A stretch of DNA of 64,000 bases from Argyresthia goedartella. Taxonomy: Eukaryota; Arthropoda; Insecta; Lepidoptera; Argyresthiidae. Positions 1-9,937 of this stretch are shown here, piece after piece. A program made the translations under genes and the position numbers. The DNA lies in NCBI GenBank assembly GCA_949825045.1, contig OX463809.1:4243501-4307500 (forward strand). Direction: 5' to 3'. The stretch's first letter is position 1, and each line of letters starts with the position of its first letter. The notes beneath the pieces were generated by a model, which was given only the letters and a program-made list of their open reading frames with translations, did not search any database and was not told where the DNA came from.

Positions 1-455
1 ATACAGGCACATACGTTGCTTCTGGCTCCACACTAGGATACGCTGTGTCGCGGAAACCAGAATCAGCGACAGCACACACATATAAACGGGAAATATTAAA
101 CTGCACATCAAAAATACTGATTAGCACAGCAAATACCAGGGAAAAATGCTGCGGTAGCTTAGGTGAAGGGAAGAGGGGGTGAGCGAAGTGAAGCCCCCAT
201 TATCCTTCGTGTGAGGTTGAACATTAAGAACAACAAAAATACTTAAAACATAAACTTAAGTACACATAAAATATTTAAGACATAAACAGTGTTTTTGTTG
301 ATCCTTTTCTGCTGTGCAAATCAGTATTTTTGATGTGCGATTAAATATAAGCCCATATAAACACCCAAGACCTGTTTTTTTTTCTTCATCCACAGTCGGA
401 GATCAGTCACATGGCAGGCAGAGCTACAACCACAGTGCCACAGAGGTCGTCAAAG
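1..455 (-). mobile_element. tRNA-Ala-like SINE (family S1), split by a MITE
   Basis: Read on the minus strand this matches the S1 SINE seen better at 26733-26918. The degenerate tRNA-like head lies around 395-455, followed by an A-run and 'caggtcttgggtgttta' (about 362-390). The body then jumps to 87-1, ending in the 'cctagtgtgg' tail motif. The interruption at 88-353 is a group A MITE flanked by a 9-bp duplication of SINE sequence. The tail continues beyond the window's left edge. The head has lost part of its B-box region. Confidence 0.75.
88..353 (+). mobile_element. Shared-core MITE, group A (copy A1)
   Basis: A 266-bp non-autonomous element inserted in an S1 SINE. It begins GGGAAATATTAAACTGCAC and ends with the inverted counterpart ...GATGTGCGATTAAATATAAGCC, giving terminal inverted repeats of about 40 bp. 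It is flanked by perfect 9-bp direct repeats CATATAAAC (79-87 and 354-362). Inside lies the shared core: 'gcggtagcttaggtgaag' near 151-168, a G-rich/C-rich stem, then 'ccttcgtg'. There is no coding capacity. A 9-bp duplication with GG...CC ends fits Mutator-like or Merlin elements, but this superfamily call is inference. Confidence 0.85.
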
Positions 456-1208
456 TCGACGAGTACTGCACAGAATATTTTGCTGATGTCGCGAAAACGG
501 TTTAATGGAATTCCACATTAAACGGAACAACATTGGAATAAAAAATACGAATGGAGCGCTAAGGAGTTCGTATTATCCTAACCTCCTCCTGCCCAAGCCT
601 TTTTTTTGACATGTAGATATTTCTGCCCGGTGTGATTCATAAAGGACAAAACATTTTATGTGCTTTCTGCCCAGAACAAATTTTCGAATTAATTCAGGCC
701 TAATGATAGAATTTTTTTTTTCTGTATTTTTAGGGGTATATTAAAATGGTTCTTCATCGGTTTTCATGGGTTTCAAGTCAATATATTTTGTTCTCTTAAA
801 ATCACATTGGGCACAATTGTGTTAGTAGCTTGTTTTTTATTTGTCCTTTTTAGAGTATATTGGGCACAATTTATTAAAACATAAAAGTTTCTATAATAAT
901 TATTTATTTATCATAATCAGCCTTAAAAAAGGATCAAAACAACTATTTATAGTTGCAAACATTACTAACCAGTCTTCTTTAAATAGGAACTCTCCGATAT
1001 TTTCATACAATCTAATAATCACATTGACTTTCTATTTGTCACAAAAAATTAACAAAAATAGGTCTTACCTCTCAAGAAATAAAATAATACTTATCAGTGC
1101 CAACGAATGAACATAATCAAAAATACTTAGACCAAAAAAAAGAAAATCACAGGGTAACGAACGAAGCACAAAAATCTTCTCATGATAATAAATTGATAAA
1201 CTTCTGAA

Positions 1209-3290
1209 TGAAAATCAACATAGCAGTTTCTGATTTTGGTAAGACAAAGAAACACATTACACATGCTACACTTAAAATGTGTTTTATTGTAGTGGCACGA
1301 CCTACATCTAGATTGTTTTTCATCTAAAATTGGCATGTGTTTAGCGTCGCGAATGCGCCTTTTTTTAGCTGGGAGAGGCACGGTAGGTTTTCCTTGTTTA
1401 CGTGAAGTTGCAGCTGCTTCTTGCTGGCCAGAATCGTCGGAGCTTTCTGGGTCCAGTAAGTTCTGTTCAGCTACGAGTTCGTCGGCTAAATCTTCACCAA
1501 GGTGTAATTTAAACTCGCGTAGCATAAAAATTTTCTTCAGAGATATCCCTTTTTGAAGTTGATCTTTCTTATGCTGGATCCAGGAATTACTCACAGCTAA
1601 GTCTAACATATGACTAATGAATCTTTGGGTCTATTTCTTTGTCTTGTATCTGTTAGGGCAAACAGCAAGCAGACGAGCGGCTAAGTCAACTCCTCCCATA
1701 TTACGGTTGTATTCACGAACAACCTGTGGCCGTGGAACTGTTAGGTACCTTTTAGTTTTCTTGCACCACCTTTGACAAGTATCTGGGTCATCATTGGCTT
1801 CAACGGATGAAAGGAAAAGCACTGGTTTATTATCAAACCATTTCGTGACAGCTAATTCACCATCAGGTCTGACCAAAACGTGAGAACTGCCTCGCCCTTC
1901 CGATATTTTGTCATCTTTTAAGTCACATCCACGTGGGATACGATTTTTCATCAGTGTTCCCGTACTCCCTATGCCCCTACTTTTAAGTACATCAACTAGT
2001 TTCTGTGATGTGAAGTAACGATCAAAATAAAAACAATGACCTGGAACTAACTGCTAGCAAGCGTCAATACAGCTTTTTCAGCCAGCCCATGATTGATGTT
2101 TTGATAATCAGGATAAGTAGTATCGCCCTGATACACGTGGAAATCGCAGACTACGCCATCGGGATTTGCCAGCACGAAAGCTTTTAAACCTGTGGGATTA
2201 GGTTTTCCGGGACAGAATTGCTTGATGTTGCAGGAGCCCGTGAAGGGAATGATCATCTCATCTATAGATATAGATTGGGCTTTCTTTTGTAAACGGCAAC
2301 CTCTTTGCATTCGGTCAATCAATAGGCGCATTTTGTACAGTTTATCTTTAGACTTTTCTTCCGAAGAAACATCATCTTCAAAGACTAGTTTCAGAGAGTT
2401 CCGTAACTGTTGGAATCGATTGCGTGACATGTTTTCCGCCACTATAGGAATACGCCATCTGTTAGACCAAAACATTCGAAGGATCGGATAGTCTATGCTG
2501 GCCATAATCATGCTCAGAGCAAAGTACGTTTTCAGTTCTTTTACTGATAGATTTAAACTATTTCCTGTCATTCTTACAGATGTTTGATTGGTCTTTTCTA
2601 CGAATATATCGTACAATTCCTCATCAAAGTACTGCTTGAAATAATCGGTGATTTTGAAGTCTGCTGTGTTTTTAGGCAAGTAGGTAGGCTCGGTTAAATT
2701 GAACGATTTAGGTGAAAATACCTGTTCGGACCATTGTTGGGTCGAACCCGATGATGAAGCTGTGATTCCTGGTCTTCCTCCACGGGATCGTCCTCGGGAT
2801 TGTCCACAGAATCTTCCACGGAATCTTCCACGAGAAGAGCTAGCTGTTGGTCTTCTGATTCCTCGCCCACGATTGCTGCCTCCTCTTGAGTTAGTTTCGT
2901 CAGTTTCCACTTCTGATTCGGTGGAGTCTGAATCTGATGATGATTCAGCATTTCTAATTGTAGGGTTATATCTCGGATCATCACAGTCTTCGTCTGAAGG
3001 GATGAAGTCACCGCCGTCAGAATCTTCTAATAAATCTTCAATTTCGTTTAGCCTCAAATCTATGAAAAATATACAAAAGGTTAAGACAATCTGCCCAATG
3101 GGATTCTAAAAGAACATAATAACGGCACGAGTTTGGAAAAAAATATTCATGAGTGAATTACAAAAATAATTACTCGAGCGTGTTAACAGATGCTTAAACT
3201 TGAAATGTGGTATATTTTTATTATATAAATGTGCAGGATTATAAAAAAATAAATGGATTCAATCTTACCTCGTCTCGGGCGACGTGCCAT
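1209..3290 (-). pseudogene. piggyBac transposase (DDE_Tnp_1_7), one intron, two lesions
   Basis: This encodes the cut-and-paste transposase of the surrounding element. Exon 1 is 22 nt (3290-3269: ATG, then an Arg-rich start MARRPRR), ending in AG|GTAAGA. The intron runs 3268-3060 and ends TTTTTCATAG; exon 2 joins in frame at 3059. The N-terminus is acidic and Ser-rich, followed by an Arg/Gly-rich stretch. Catalytic regions are recognisable: SIDEMIIPF (first Asp), FDRYFTS (second Asp, codon 2021-2023) and NMGGVDL (third Asp). The C-terminus is a Cys-rich domain with CxxC pairs (RCRSCH, KCSMC), as in piggyBac proteins. Lesions are a one-base frameshift near 2045-2050 and an in-frame TAG at 1631-1633 where a Trp would be expected. 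Otherwise the frames are long and clean, which suggests recent inactivation. The exact stop position is uncertain. Confidence 0.9.
3060..3268 (-). other. Intron of the piggyBac transposase
   Basis: A 209-nt interval with a donor GTAAGA at 3268-3263 and an acceptor TTTTTCATAG ending at 3060. Joining the flanks restores an uninterrupted frame from an ATG with A at -3 through the long acidic N-terminus. Without the splice the long frame has no ATG of its own at this end. Confidence 0.6.
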
Positions 3291-3724
3291 CTTGTGTTTG
3301 TAAGCCGGCACTGACACCTGTTTTTTGTCTATGGAATACAAAATGGTGGTTCCATTGTTGCCAACATACCAACAAATCACAACAAAAGTAACAAAAACTC
3401 AAATAAGCGGCAAATTTGAATTCTAGGCACGAAATTTGTATATGTCAATTTAAAAGAACACTGGGCAGAAAATTTACCTCCAGTTTTTTTAACCTGGGCA
3501 GGAACAGTGAAGTATATTATGTCCTTCTAAGATGACATTAGGCAGGACGAGGTTAATATTGGTTGTCTACTTAACATTCGGGTGCAAGCGCTATTTTAGC
3601 GCTCATTCCATGTGTCGCGAATTGTTTACAGTTGTATTCTTGTTGATATTCGAATAATTGAAATTATCTAACTCTCTCTGGCTCACTCTTCCTCCAATTC
3701 GAGTCAAAAAGTCAAAAGTCAACA

Positions 3725-4190
3725 TTTCGTTATTACTGTAGATATTTACATACTCTATTACTTAAATGTAAATTGTTGCCTCTTCTCTACATTGAACCAC
3801 TGTGGGAGAAGGATTGCGGAGGACTACCACAGATTATTATTAGATCTCTTTTAAAAATTGGTTTTGGGAAACTAAGACAAACATTACAATTTTAATTATT
3901 CTAAAGACCTATAACATTATTAATAGCGAGATTCGTGTTACGTTAGATTAACCCCTCAGTCTTATCATTTATGTAATCTTGAACATTGGGATATATCCTT
4001 TTTAGACAAAGTCGTTTTTACATGGTTTCTTAATTGCTCAAATGGCCATTTCAAAATCTCCAGAGGTATCTTATTGTAGTAGAGAATGCACTGACCCTTG
4101 AAAGAGTTGCTAACTTTCGCGAGTCTAAACCGGGGCGCAACTAATCTGTGATTATTTCTGAGGTTAACATTAGGGAACGTACCCATATTA
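3725..4190 (-). mobile_element. LINE family X, 3' end fragment
   Basis: This is the end of a non-LTR retrotransposon whose fuller copy lies at 33090-34078. The minus strand carries the C-terminal codons (RFRLAKVSNSFKGQCILYYNKIP is recognisable), then a 3' UTR with 'cccacagtggttcaatgtag' and the terminal 'atatctacagtaataa'. It is 5' truncated near 4190. Confidence 0.75.
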
Positions 4191-4583
4191 CGTGACCAAT
4201 GTTTTACCTCCCTCCCCCCCTCGGTGACCCCCCGTGGTATATGCCAAGTCCCCCCCCCCTCTAGTTTTCACGTAGTAATTTATATTTTTAGTTTACGTAT
4301 TTTTGGAAAACTCACCTTTACGTAATAAATTGAGGAGGCGCTTTTTTAGTCCCAACCCGACAAAGTTCTTCGATTTATAACAGTGTGAGACGCTCCAGCA
4401 TCCGAGGAACAGGAAAGCGAGGGACAAAGCTATATGCTATATAAAGCTCTGTCTCTCACTTTTCAATCAGCTGATGTAGATGTGTGTGAGTGTTGCCAGC
4501 TGTGTGTTTAAAGAGCGCTACCATATTTGAATATAGCTCGAAAAAGCGCGAGATTTCCCTTGAAGACTTGACTACGTGACGAA
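4190..4583. other. Pyrimidine-rich block and unassigned DNA
   Basis: Positions 4205-4262 contain runs of C and T on the plus strand. A TATATAAAG motif at about 4438-4446 sits roughly 30 bp before TTTTCAATCA and could be a core promoter. No gene is recognised behind it, because the next feature is a minisatellite. Confidence 0.3.
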
Positions 4584-4935
4584 AACCTAAGACCCCCAGT
4601 GACCAAGCGTAGTAGACCCCCAGTGAGCAAGCGTAGTAGACCCCCAGTGAGCAAGCGTAGTAACCTAAGACCCCCAGTGACCAAGCGTAGTAGACCCCCA
4701 GTGAGCAAGCGTAGTAGACCCCCAGTAAGCAAGCGTAGTAGACCCCCAGTGACCAAGCGTAGTAGACCCCCAGTGAGCAAGCGTAGTAGACCCCCAGTGA
4801 GCAAGCGTAGTAGACCCCCAGTGAGCAAGCGTAGTAGACCCCCAGTGAGCAAGCGTAGTAGACCCCCAGTGAGCAAGCGTAGTAGACCCCCAGTGAGCAA
4901 GCGTAGTAGACCCCCAGTGAGCAAGCGTAGTATTT
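4584..4935. repeat. 24-bp minisatellite, about 14 copies, open on both strands
   Basis: The unit is about 24 bp (AGTAGACCCCCAGTGAGCAA plus GCGT). Copies differ mainly at 'gtgaGc' versus 'gtgaCc', and one copy carries 'taacctaag' between units. Because 24 is a multiple of three, long reading frames appear on both strands: SKRSRPPV repeats on plus, and RLLTGGLL repeats on minus. Neither strand shows a protein I recognise. Confidence 0.9.
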
Positions 4936-5059
4936 TGAAGAAATGGCTGGCTGAAAGTGTAAAAAATGGGTATTTTAATAGAACCTTTAAAGTTTCACTG
5001 ATGTTAGGCTTAATCGATGCTTCTAAGGCAGGTCTACCTTCGGTGAAGGACATGACTAG

Positions 5060-5110
5060 TGGGACACCCTGTATAGCTGCGGCGATAGACTAGCCCTCAG
5101 ATGGAGTATG
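5060..5110 (+). repeat. SINE S3 tail fragment
   Basis: 'atagctgcggcgatagactagccct' followed by 'atggagtatggaataac' matches the 3' half of the S3 SINE at 43926-44195, with a short internal deletion. Confidence 0.5.
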
Positions 5111-5420
5111 GAATAACACGTGGGCGCAACTAAGTGTGATTCAAAACATGGATTTATTTACCAAAGAAGCCATATGTCATAGTGTTATAGTGTAAACTTG
5201 AAGGTTCCTAACATATAGGTACTATACAATCTTCTCTCGGGTGAAGACACCCTCAGTAAATGAGTTTTTCATTGGTTTTGCACGCTGTTACCATTGCATG
5301 AGGTTAACAATCGCGATGCATTCTTCAGGATCCCCGAGCGAAAGGGTTAAGACAAGTTAAATAAACGTCAACAAACCTTCGAGTTTGAAACAATGTTATC
5401 GTTATCACTAATTTATTTAT
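5111..5420. other. No feature recognised
   Basis: AT-rich DNA. No reading frame, inverted repeat or family resemblance was found. Confidence 0.4.
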
Positions 5421-5423
5421 TTA

Positions 5424-5650
5424 TAATAATAATAATACCTTGGACTCTATTTACACACATTGGTCTAGCGCCAAACTAGGATTCCCTGTACCTTGGGTAC
5501 TAGACAATGATACACATACTTAGATAGATAAACAACCATGACTAGGGTACAAACATTCGTGTTCATCAAACAATTATTGCCCCCACCGGGATTCCGAGAC
5601 CCCTGGCTTCGCAGGCAGGATCACAGCCGACTCGGCCATTCGGTTCGTCG
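5424..5650 (-). mobile_element. tRNA-derived SINE, family S2
   Basis: The minus strand reads from the tRNA-like head at 5650 (box A TGGCCGAGTCGG, then a degenerate B box) through 'ccctagtcatggttgtttat' and 'gtctagtacccaaggtacag' to a (TTA)n tail near 5424-5437. The family is best preserved at 45849-46097. The B box here has an extra base. Confidence 0.85.
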
Positions 5651-5869
5651 TATTTATTTAATTAGGCACATCAGCAGCACTCATATACAATATATTACAG
5701 TAAAAATTAGGCGGTTGTGTTCTTATATGAGTGAGCGAACAACTGCGCATTGATTTATTATTGTACTAGTAAAAAATATTTTGAAAATAATTTAATAGGA
5801 ATTTAATAATAATAGGTAGTTAGGATATGTAGAAGCTTATTTGTACAAGTTAATATTCTTTTTCTTCGC

Positions 5870-6303
5870 GATCATGAAATATGTCTATGTCGTTTTCAAT
5901 ACAGGTTTTGTTATATCAGTCGCAGATTCTGGAGAGTGCTTGAAGGTATTTGTCATGCATAGAGGTGTATGGAGGGCGTTGGCAATGGGTTTGCGTGGAT
6001 AGTTGTAGGGAACTGTGAGTCGGATTTGGCTTAGGATGCTACTGACATCCAAGTGAATATTAAAGACCTGATGCAGGAATAAAAGGTCCTGTAGGTTTCG
6101 TTGGAAGTTCAGTGTGTCCATGCCGAAGCGGTGCAATCTTCGTTCACAGGTTTCCCTGTGAGAAACACCTGGTTGGCTGTATGCTAGATGTTTGGTGAAT
6201 ACGCTTTCAATTCTTTTAGAATGGATCGCGTAGACGGGATTCCAGACAAATGAAGCGTACTCAAGGTGGCTACGAACCAGAGCATTGTATAGTAGTCACT
6301 TGG
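5870..6303 (-). pseudogene. LINE reverse-transcriptase C-terminus (Jockey/CR1 group)
   Basis: The minus strand is open from about 6303 to 5885. It starts LLYNALVRSHLEYASFVWNP, the post-RT motif typical of Jockey/CR1-type LINE proteins, and continues through KRIESVFTKHLAY and NLQDLLFLHQVF to a stop. It is 5' truncated, with only the last 130-140 codons. It belongs to a different family from LINE X and LINE Y in this window. Confidence 0.7.
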
Positions 6304-7213
6304 TGATAGTGAAACGGAAATCGCACTATACTGCAATACTCCAGGGAGACACATACGAGGTCCGTATGGATGAACTTATCTATGCGATGAAAATATGGTG
6401 TTAATACAGATTCAAGAGGCTTTACAACGAAACTACGTAATTTCAATAACCGCCGTAGTCACCTCCTTATTCATAAACGTCTAATAAAGCTATTTTAACT
6501 ATAATGCCGGTATAATTCGTTTGTCTTTGTCTGTCACTTTGAAATTTGTGTTTGTGAGAAAAGGAAAAAGCAAATTTTAGCTATTATTAGGTTTGATAAG
6601 TTTTATGAATAAGGCGGTGAACCATTATTCAGATTCCAAATATGAATTTACGTATACAATCGTTCAGAAACCTCCGATTTCTGAATTGAGAATTTCACTA
6701 ATCAAATACTTAAGTATCGCACTGTCTCTGCAGATATCACAAAAAGAACGTGATAGAACAATAGTGTAACCGGCACTAAGTAATCCTTAATGAATCATGA
6801 AACGACTCTGGGTATGGCGATTAGAAATCAAGATAGAGTCTATGGTAAGTGGCAACCGGAAAAGTGCTGTCAGATTTCAATATTCAACAAGTTCTTTAGT
6901 TATTTCCAACTATGCTTAGTGCATGCCTAAAAAGATCCTCTTCTCTACATGTGATAAGCTCCAAGCCGCCAGTTTAGTTATTTAGTCGGTTAGTTTGCCT
7001 TCCGAGCTTCAGCAATAGTCAGTAGAGGCTCGATATCGAGTCAACCCTGATTGCGGCTTTCACTATGTTATGTATTGGGCTCCTTTTATTCGTTTTCTGA
7101 ACTGAAAATTCACATTGAAAGATCGCTCCATTCAGCCGGTATTGCGGCAGTAATCTTCGCTTGTGGACAGAGTGAATGCTGTATTTCTAGTGGTTCTGTG
7201 AGTACAGTAGTAG
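6304..7213. other. No feature recognised
   Basis: Moderately AT-rich DNA without a convincing reading frame or repeat match to the rest of the window. Confidence 0.35.
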
Positions 7214-7300
7214 TGACGATCCGAATGGCCGAGTCGGCAGGGAATCCTAGTTTGGGGCTAGATCAATGTGTGTAAATAGTGTCCAAGGTATTATTATTAT
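7214..7300 (+). mobile_element. SINE S2 with an internal deletion
   Basis: The head (gatccgaatggccgagtcgg) is joined directly to the tail (ggaatcctagtttggggct, (TTA)n end). About 160 bp including the B box are missing. The junction falls on CAG, present at both edges in full copies, which points to microhomology-mediated deletion. Confidence 0.85.
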
Positions 7301-8450
7301 AGTAGACCTCGCTTGTTTAAAATTTCAAGCTTGTAGGTAGACCTGCTAGATGTACATTAGTATTTTGATGGTCGATGATGACTCAGTCAGTAACAAAATG
7401 ACAGAATTGGAACGGCTGTCGTTTCCAGTCTATTGGTTCAAATTGACTGAATTTTGGGAATTTGCCTGTTTAAATTGTGGCCTATCTAAAATTGAGGCGT
7501 CTAGTTTTATCTAGAACATAGTTACAGGGGATCGAACATAACCCGAAGTTCTTCCCCCTCCACCCCCCCTTTTAGATTTTTTTGCATTATCTTCTGTAGA
7601 ATGAAGTCCTTAATGCGCCTCTCGAATTTGATGTCGATAAATAGCGGTACAGCAAACTTCCCCCCTTTTCCCTCCCTATTTTCCCCAAAATCAAAAAAAT
7701 AATAATCAAGGAACTTTTTGTCAAAAAGCCAAGCTAATTTTTGTCAAAGTCATTTGAAAAATGCGACCTGTAGGCGAGAACAGACAGACGGACAAAGGCA
7801 TTTTTGGACAATCGCGAAACAGGACGCTTCGCTCGCTCTGTCAATGTGTTATGAGTTTAAAGCTCCTGTCTGGTGTGTGTCAGTCAGTGGCAGTCTACTG
7901 CTCGAAATGGTAGTAGACAGCATGGCGATGGTTCTTAGCTAATTATTGTTAAAATCGCATCAGTAGTGGTTAGAAAGTTATCAGCTTAACAAGGAGACAA
8001 GCCATCACTTGCCGACATTGTCGGGAGACGGAATAAATGGCTTGTAACAGCATGCTCAGTTAATGTATCTCTGTTTGATTGGAAACCTAGCTTATATATT
8101 AGGTTGGTACATGTCAGTAATGACGTACATATACATAGGTACGTGATGAGATATTTCCGCATACCTCTGACGGCCGAATTGCTATTGATACAGTGCGTGG
8201 GGGCCGGCACAGATGGCCTTTACACAAAATAAAAAATGGACTCCAAAATCACAAAAACATAGTTAACAATAAACCAAGCATTCTACAAGAGGTGTGATAC
8301 ATGTGAATGTAGATATTATGCCGCTCTATTCAATGCAGCTAACTGCAGTGTGCTCAATTATTTTTTTTGCGATTTCAGCAAAATTTTGAAAACTTACATG
8401 CTTCATTTAGTAAGTCGTGGGTGTTTTAAATTTTAAATTTATAGTCAAAT
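7301..8450. other. No feature recognised
   Basis: Two C-rich patches (7548-7570 and 7660-7675) are the only compositional features. No gene is supported. Confidence 0.35.
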
Positions 8451-8454
8451 ATAT

Positions 8455-8733
8455 ATATAATGATACATTGGACACTATTTACACACATGCAATGAATAAA
8501 TTAATTTATCTATCTATCTATCTACATTGCTCTAGCCCCAAATTAGGATTCCCTGTATCTTGGGTACTAGACAACAATACACATACTTATATAGATAAAT
8601 ATTATACTTAGATAAATAAACAACCATGACTAGGGTACAAACATCAAACAAATATTTGCCCCCACCGGGACCCGAACCCGGCACCCTTGGCTTCGTAGGC
8701 AGGGTCACTGCCGCCTCGGCCATTCGGGTCGTA
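8455..8733 (-). mobile_element. SINE S2 with an internal (TCTA)n expansion
   Basis: The head at 8733-8650 has intact A- and B-box-like motifs (cgggttcgggtcccgg read on minus). The body matches other S2 copies. An extra stretch with (tcta)n at 8509-8524 splits the region near the tail. Confidence 0.85.
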
Positions 8734-8834
8734 AAGTCGTAAGTTATTACAATTAACGACATTTCTTGCTGCTGCGATAAAAAGCCCCCCTGTTAGACGA
8801 AATGGAGTATTGAATGATTAAGTAGGTAGTTATC

Positions 8835-9020
8835 CATCATCATGCTCAGGCCATATCAACCCACTGCCGGGCACAGGCCCCTTCTCTATAGCACCAAGCC
8901 CTACGGTCCTGTGCCATCCGCATCCATCGAGTTATCCAAACTCGCCGCAAAAAGACCATCGCAGAGCTATGTGGAGATACGAGGCGCTCCATCAACACTA
9001 AACACCCGAAAGAGATGTGT
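8835..9020 (-). pseudogene. RTE-type LINE C-terminal fragment
   Basis: The minus frame includes RWMRMAQDRRAW and QWVDMA, close to the conserved end of RTE-clade LINE proteins, followed by the typical 'gcccggcagtgggttgatat' end and ATG-rich tail. It is heavily 5' truncated. Confidence 0.65.
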
Positions 9021-9025
9021 AAGTG

Positions 9026-9093
9026 ACACACACACACACTCACACAAACACACACTCACACACTCACACCTGTGCGTGTGTGAGTGTGTGTTT

Positions 9094-9113
<20 letters not shown>
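9026..9113. repeat. Perfect 38-bp inverted repeat of CA/TG with interruptions
   Basis: The left arm 9026-9063 and right arm 9076-9113 are exact reverse complements, including the shared interruptions 'ctcac' and 'caaac'. The loop is 12 nt. This differs from a plain microsatellite and could extrude a cruciform. Confidence 0.9.
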
Positions 9114-9125
<12 letters not shown>

Positions 9126-9225
9126 CTGTGTGTGTGTGTGTGTGTATGTGTGTGAGTGAGGGTGTGTGTGTATATGAGTGAGGGTGTGTGTATGAGTGAG
9201 GGTGTGTGTGTGTGTGAGAGTCGTA
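9076..9225. repeat. TG-rich microsatellite
   Basis: Interrupted (TG)n with 'gagtgagggtgtgtg' sub-repeats. An apparent minus-strand reading frame here is only Thr/His repeats from the microsatellite. Confidence 0.9.
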
Positions 9226-9239
9226 TGAGTATGTCCATA

Positions 9240-9830
9240 TTTAAAAAATAATATTTGGAATTACCAGTATTACTTTATTACGTATGTGCTTAATAATATG
9301 AGTTTTATTAGGATAAAATAGTTACGCATTTTTCAGTATCTTCATATGATTGGGATCTAAGCCATTGGTATATTGTTTTTTTTTGTTTCAAAGTTAGTTT
9401 TATTGTAAATTTCGCTTGCTTTACTCAATTTATTGTATAAAAAGGGTCCCAGAATCTTGAAAAACCTTTGCATTAAAACTAATGTCTTATCCTATTGGCA
9501 CCGGCAATCGAAACCGCACAGCAGGAGCTGAGATTGCAACCACTGGTCGCGAAGCTTGTTATCCAAGATTCCCTACCAGCGTGTCGCAAGCGCACAGAAA
9601 CAAGCGCGAAAGGAGAATAAACATGTAACGAAGTAAAACAAAGCTGATACACTATTATACGCTATTATTAGGAGCCAGTAGGAACAGGTCTGTTTACCGG
9701 CGACCTGTTTCGCCATTTTATTATGTGTGCCGCTTTAACGAGCCGTTAAACCGGGTGTCGTGAATCAAAACGGAATTTCGGGAGGCGATCAAAATATTTC
9801 CCGCGGTACCTGTCGTTTGGCTCGAAATGA
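9240..9830. other. No gene recognised; GC rises toward 9700
   Basis: Unique-looking DNA. From about 9690 the CpG content rises into the candidate promoter that follows. Confidence 0.3.
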
Positions 9831-9937
9831 TATAAAGATGACGGTTCCGTAGTTTTGCAGACGCAGACTGGAAAGAAAGACTACACTAACCACGGATCAG
9901 AGACAACACGATTCTGAATACTGTGTGTTCTCAATTG
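9831..9937 (+). promoter_or_regulatory. Candidate TATA promoter with a short 5' exon
   Basis: TATAAAG at 9831-9837 is followed about 25-30 bp later by a possible start in GCAGACGCAGACTGG (9858-9872). The sequence then runs to a strong splice donor TTG|GTAAGT (donor 9938-9943). The tract is CpG-rich compared with its flanks. It lies on the strand opposite the innexin and has no ATG-led frame, so if real it is a non-coding first exon. Confidence 0.3.

Larger units (their letters stand above)
582..3552 (-). mobile_element. piggyBac-type DNA transposon, nearly complete
   Basis: The ends are CCTCCTCCTGCC (582-593) and, inverted, GGCAGGACGAGG (3541-3552), an imperfect 12-bp terminal inverted repeat. 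The right flank is TTAA (3553-3556) and the left flank is CTAA (578-581), one change from TTAA, the piggyBac target. Subterminal inverted motifs support the call: TTTCTGCCCAGAAC near 663-677 against CACTGGGCAGAAAA near 3460-3474, and a second ctgccc/gggcag pair near 623 and 3488. The single gene on the minus strand encodes a transposase with an intron and two disabling lesions. The element is about 2.97 kb, a normal size for an autonomous piggyBac. Confidence 0.9.

Noticed and set aside
2699..3109. Plus-strand frames over the piggyBac N-terminus
   Set aside because: Shadow frames opposite the Ser/Arg-rich transposase N-terminus.
4508..5093. Long overlapping frames on both strands as a repeat protein gene
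   Set aside because: They are produced by a 24-bp stop-free unit; the flanks show no domain and one flank is SINE sequence.
9056..9238. Thr/His-repeat protein on the minus strand
   Set aside because: It is translated TG microsatellite only.
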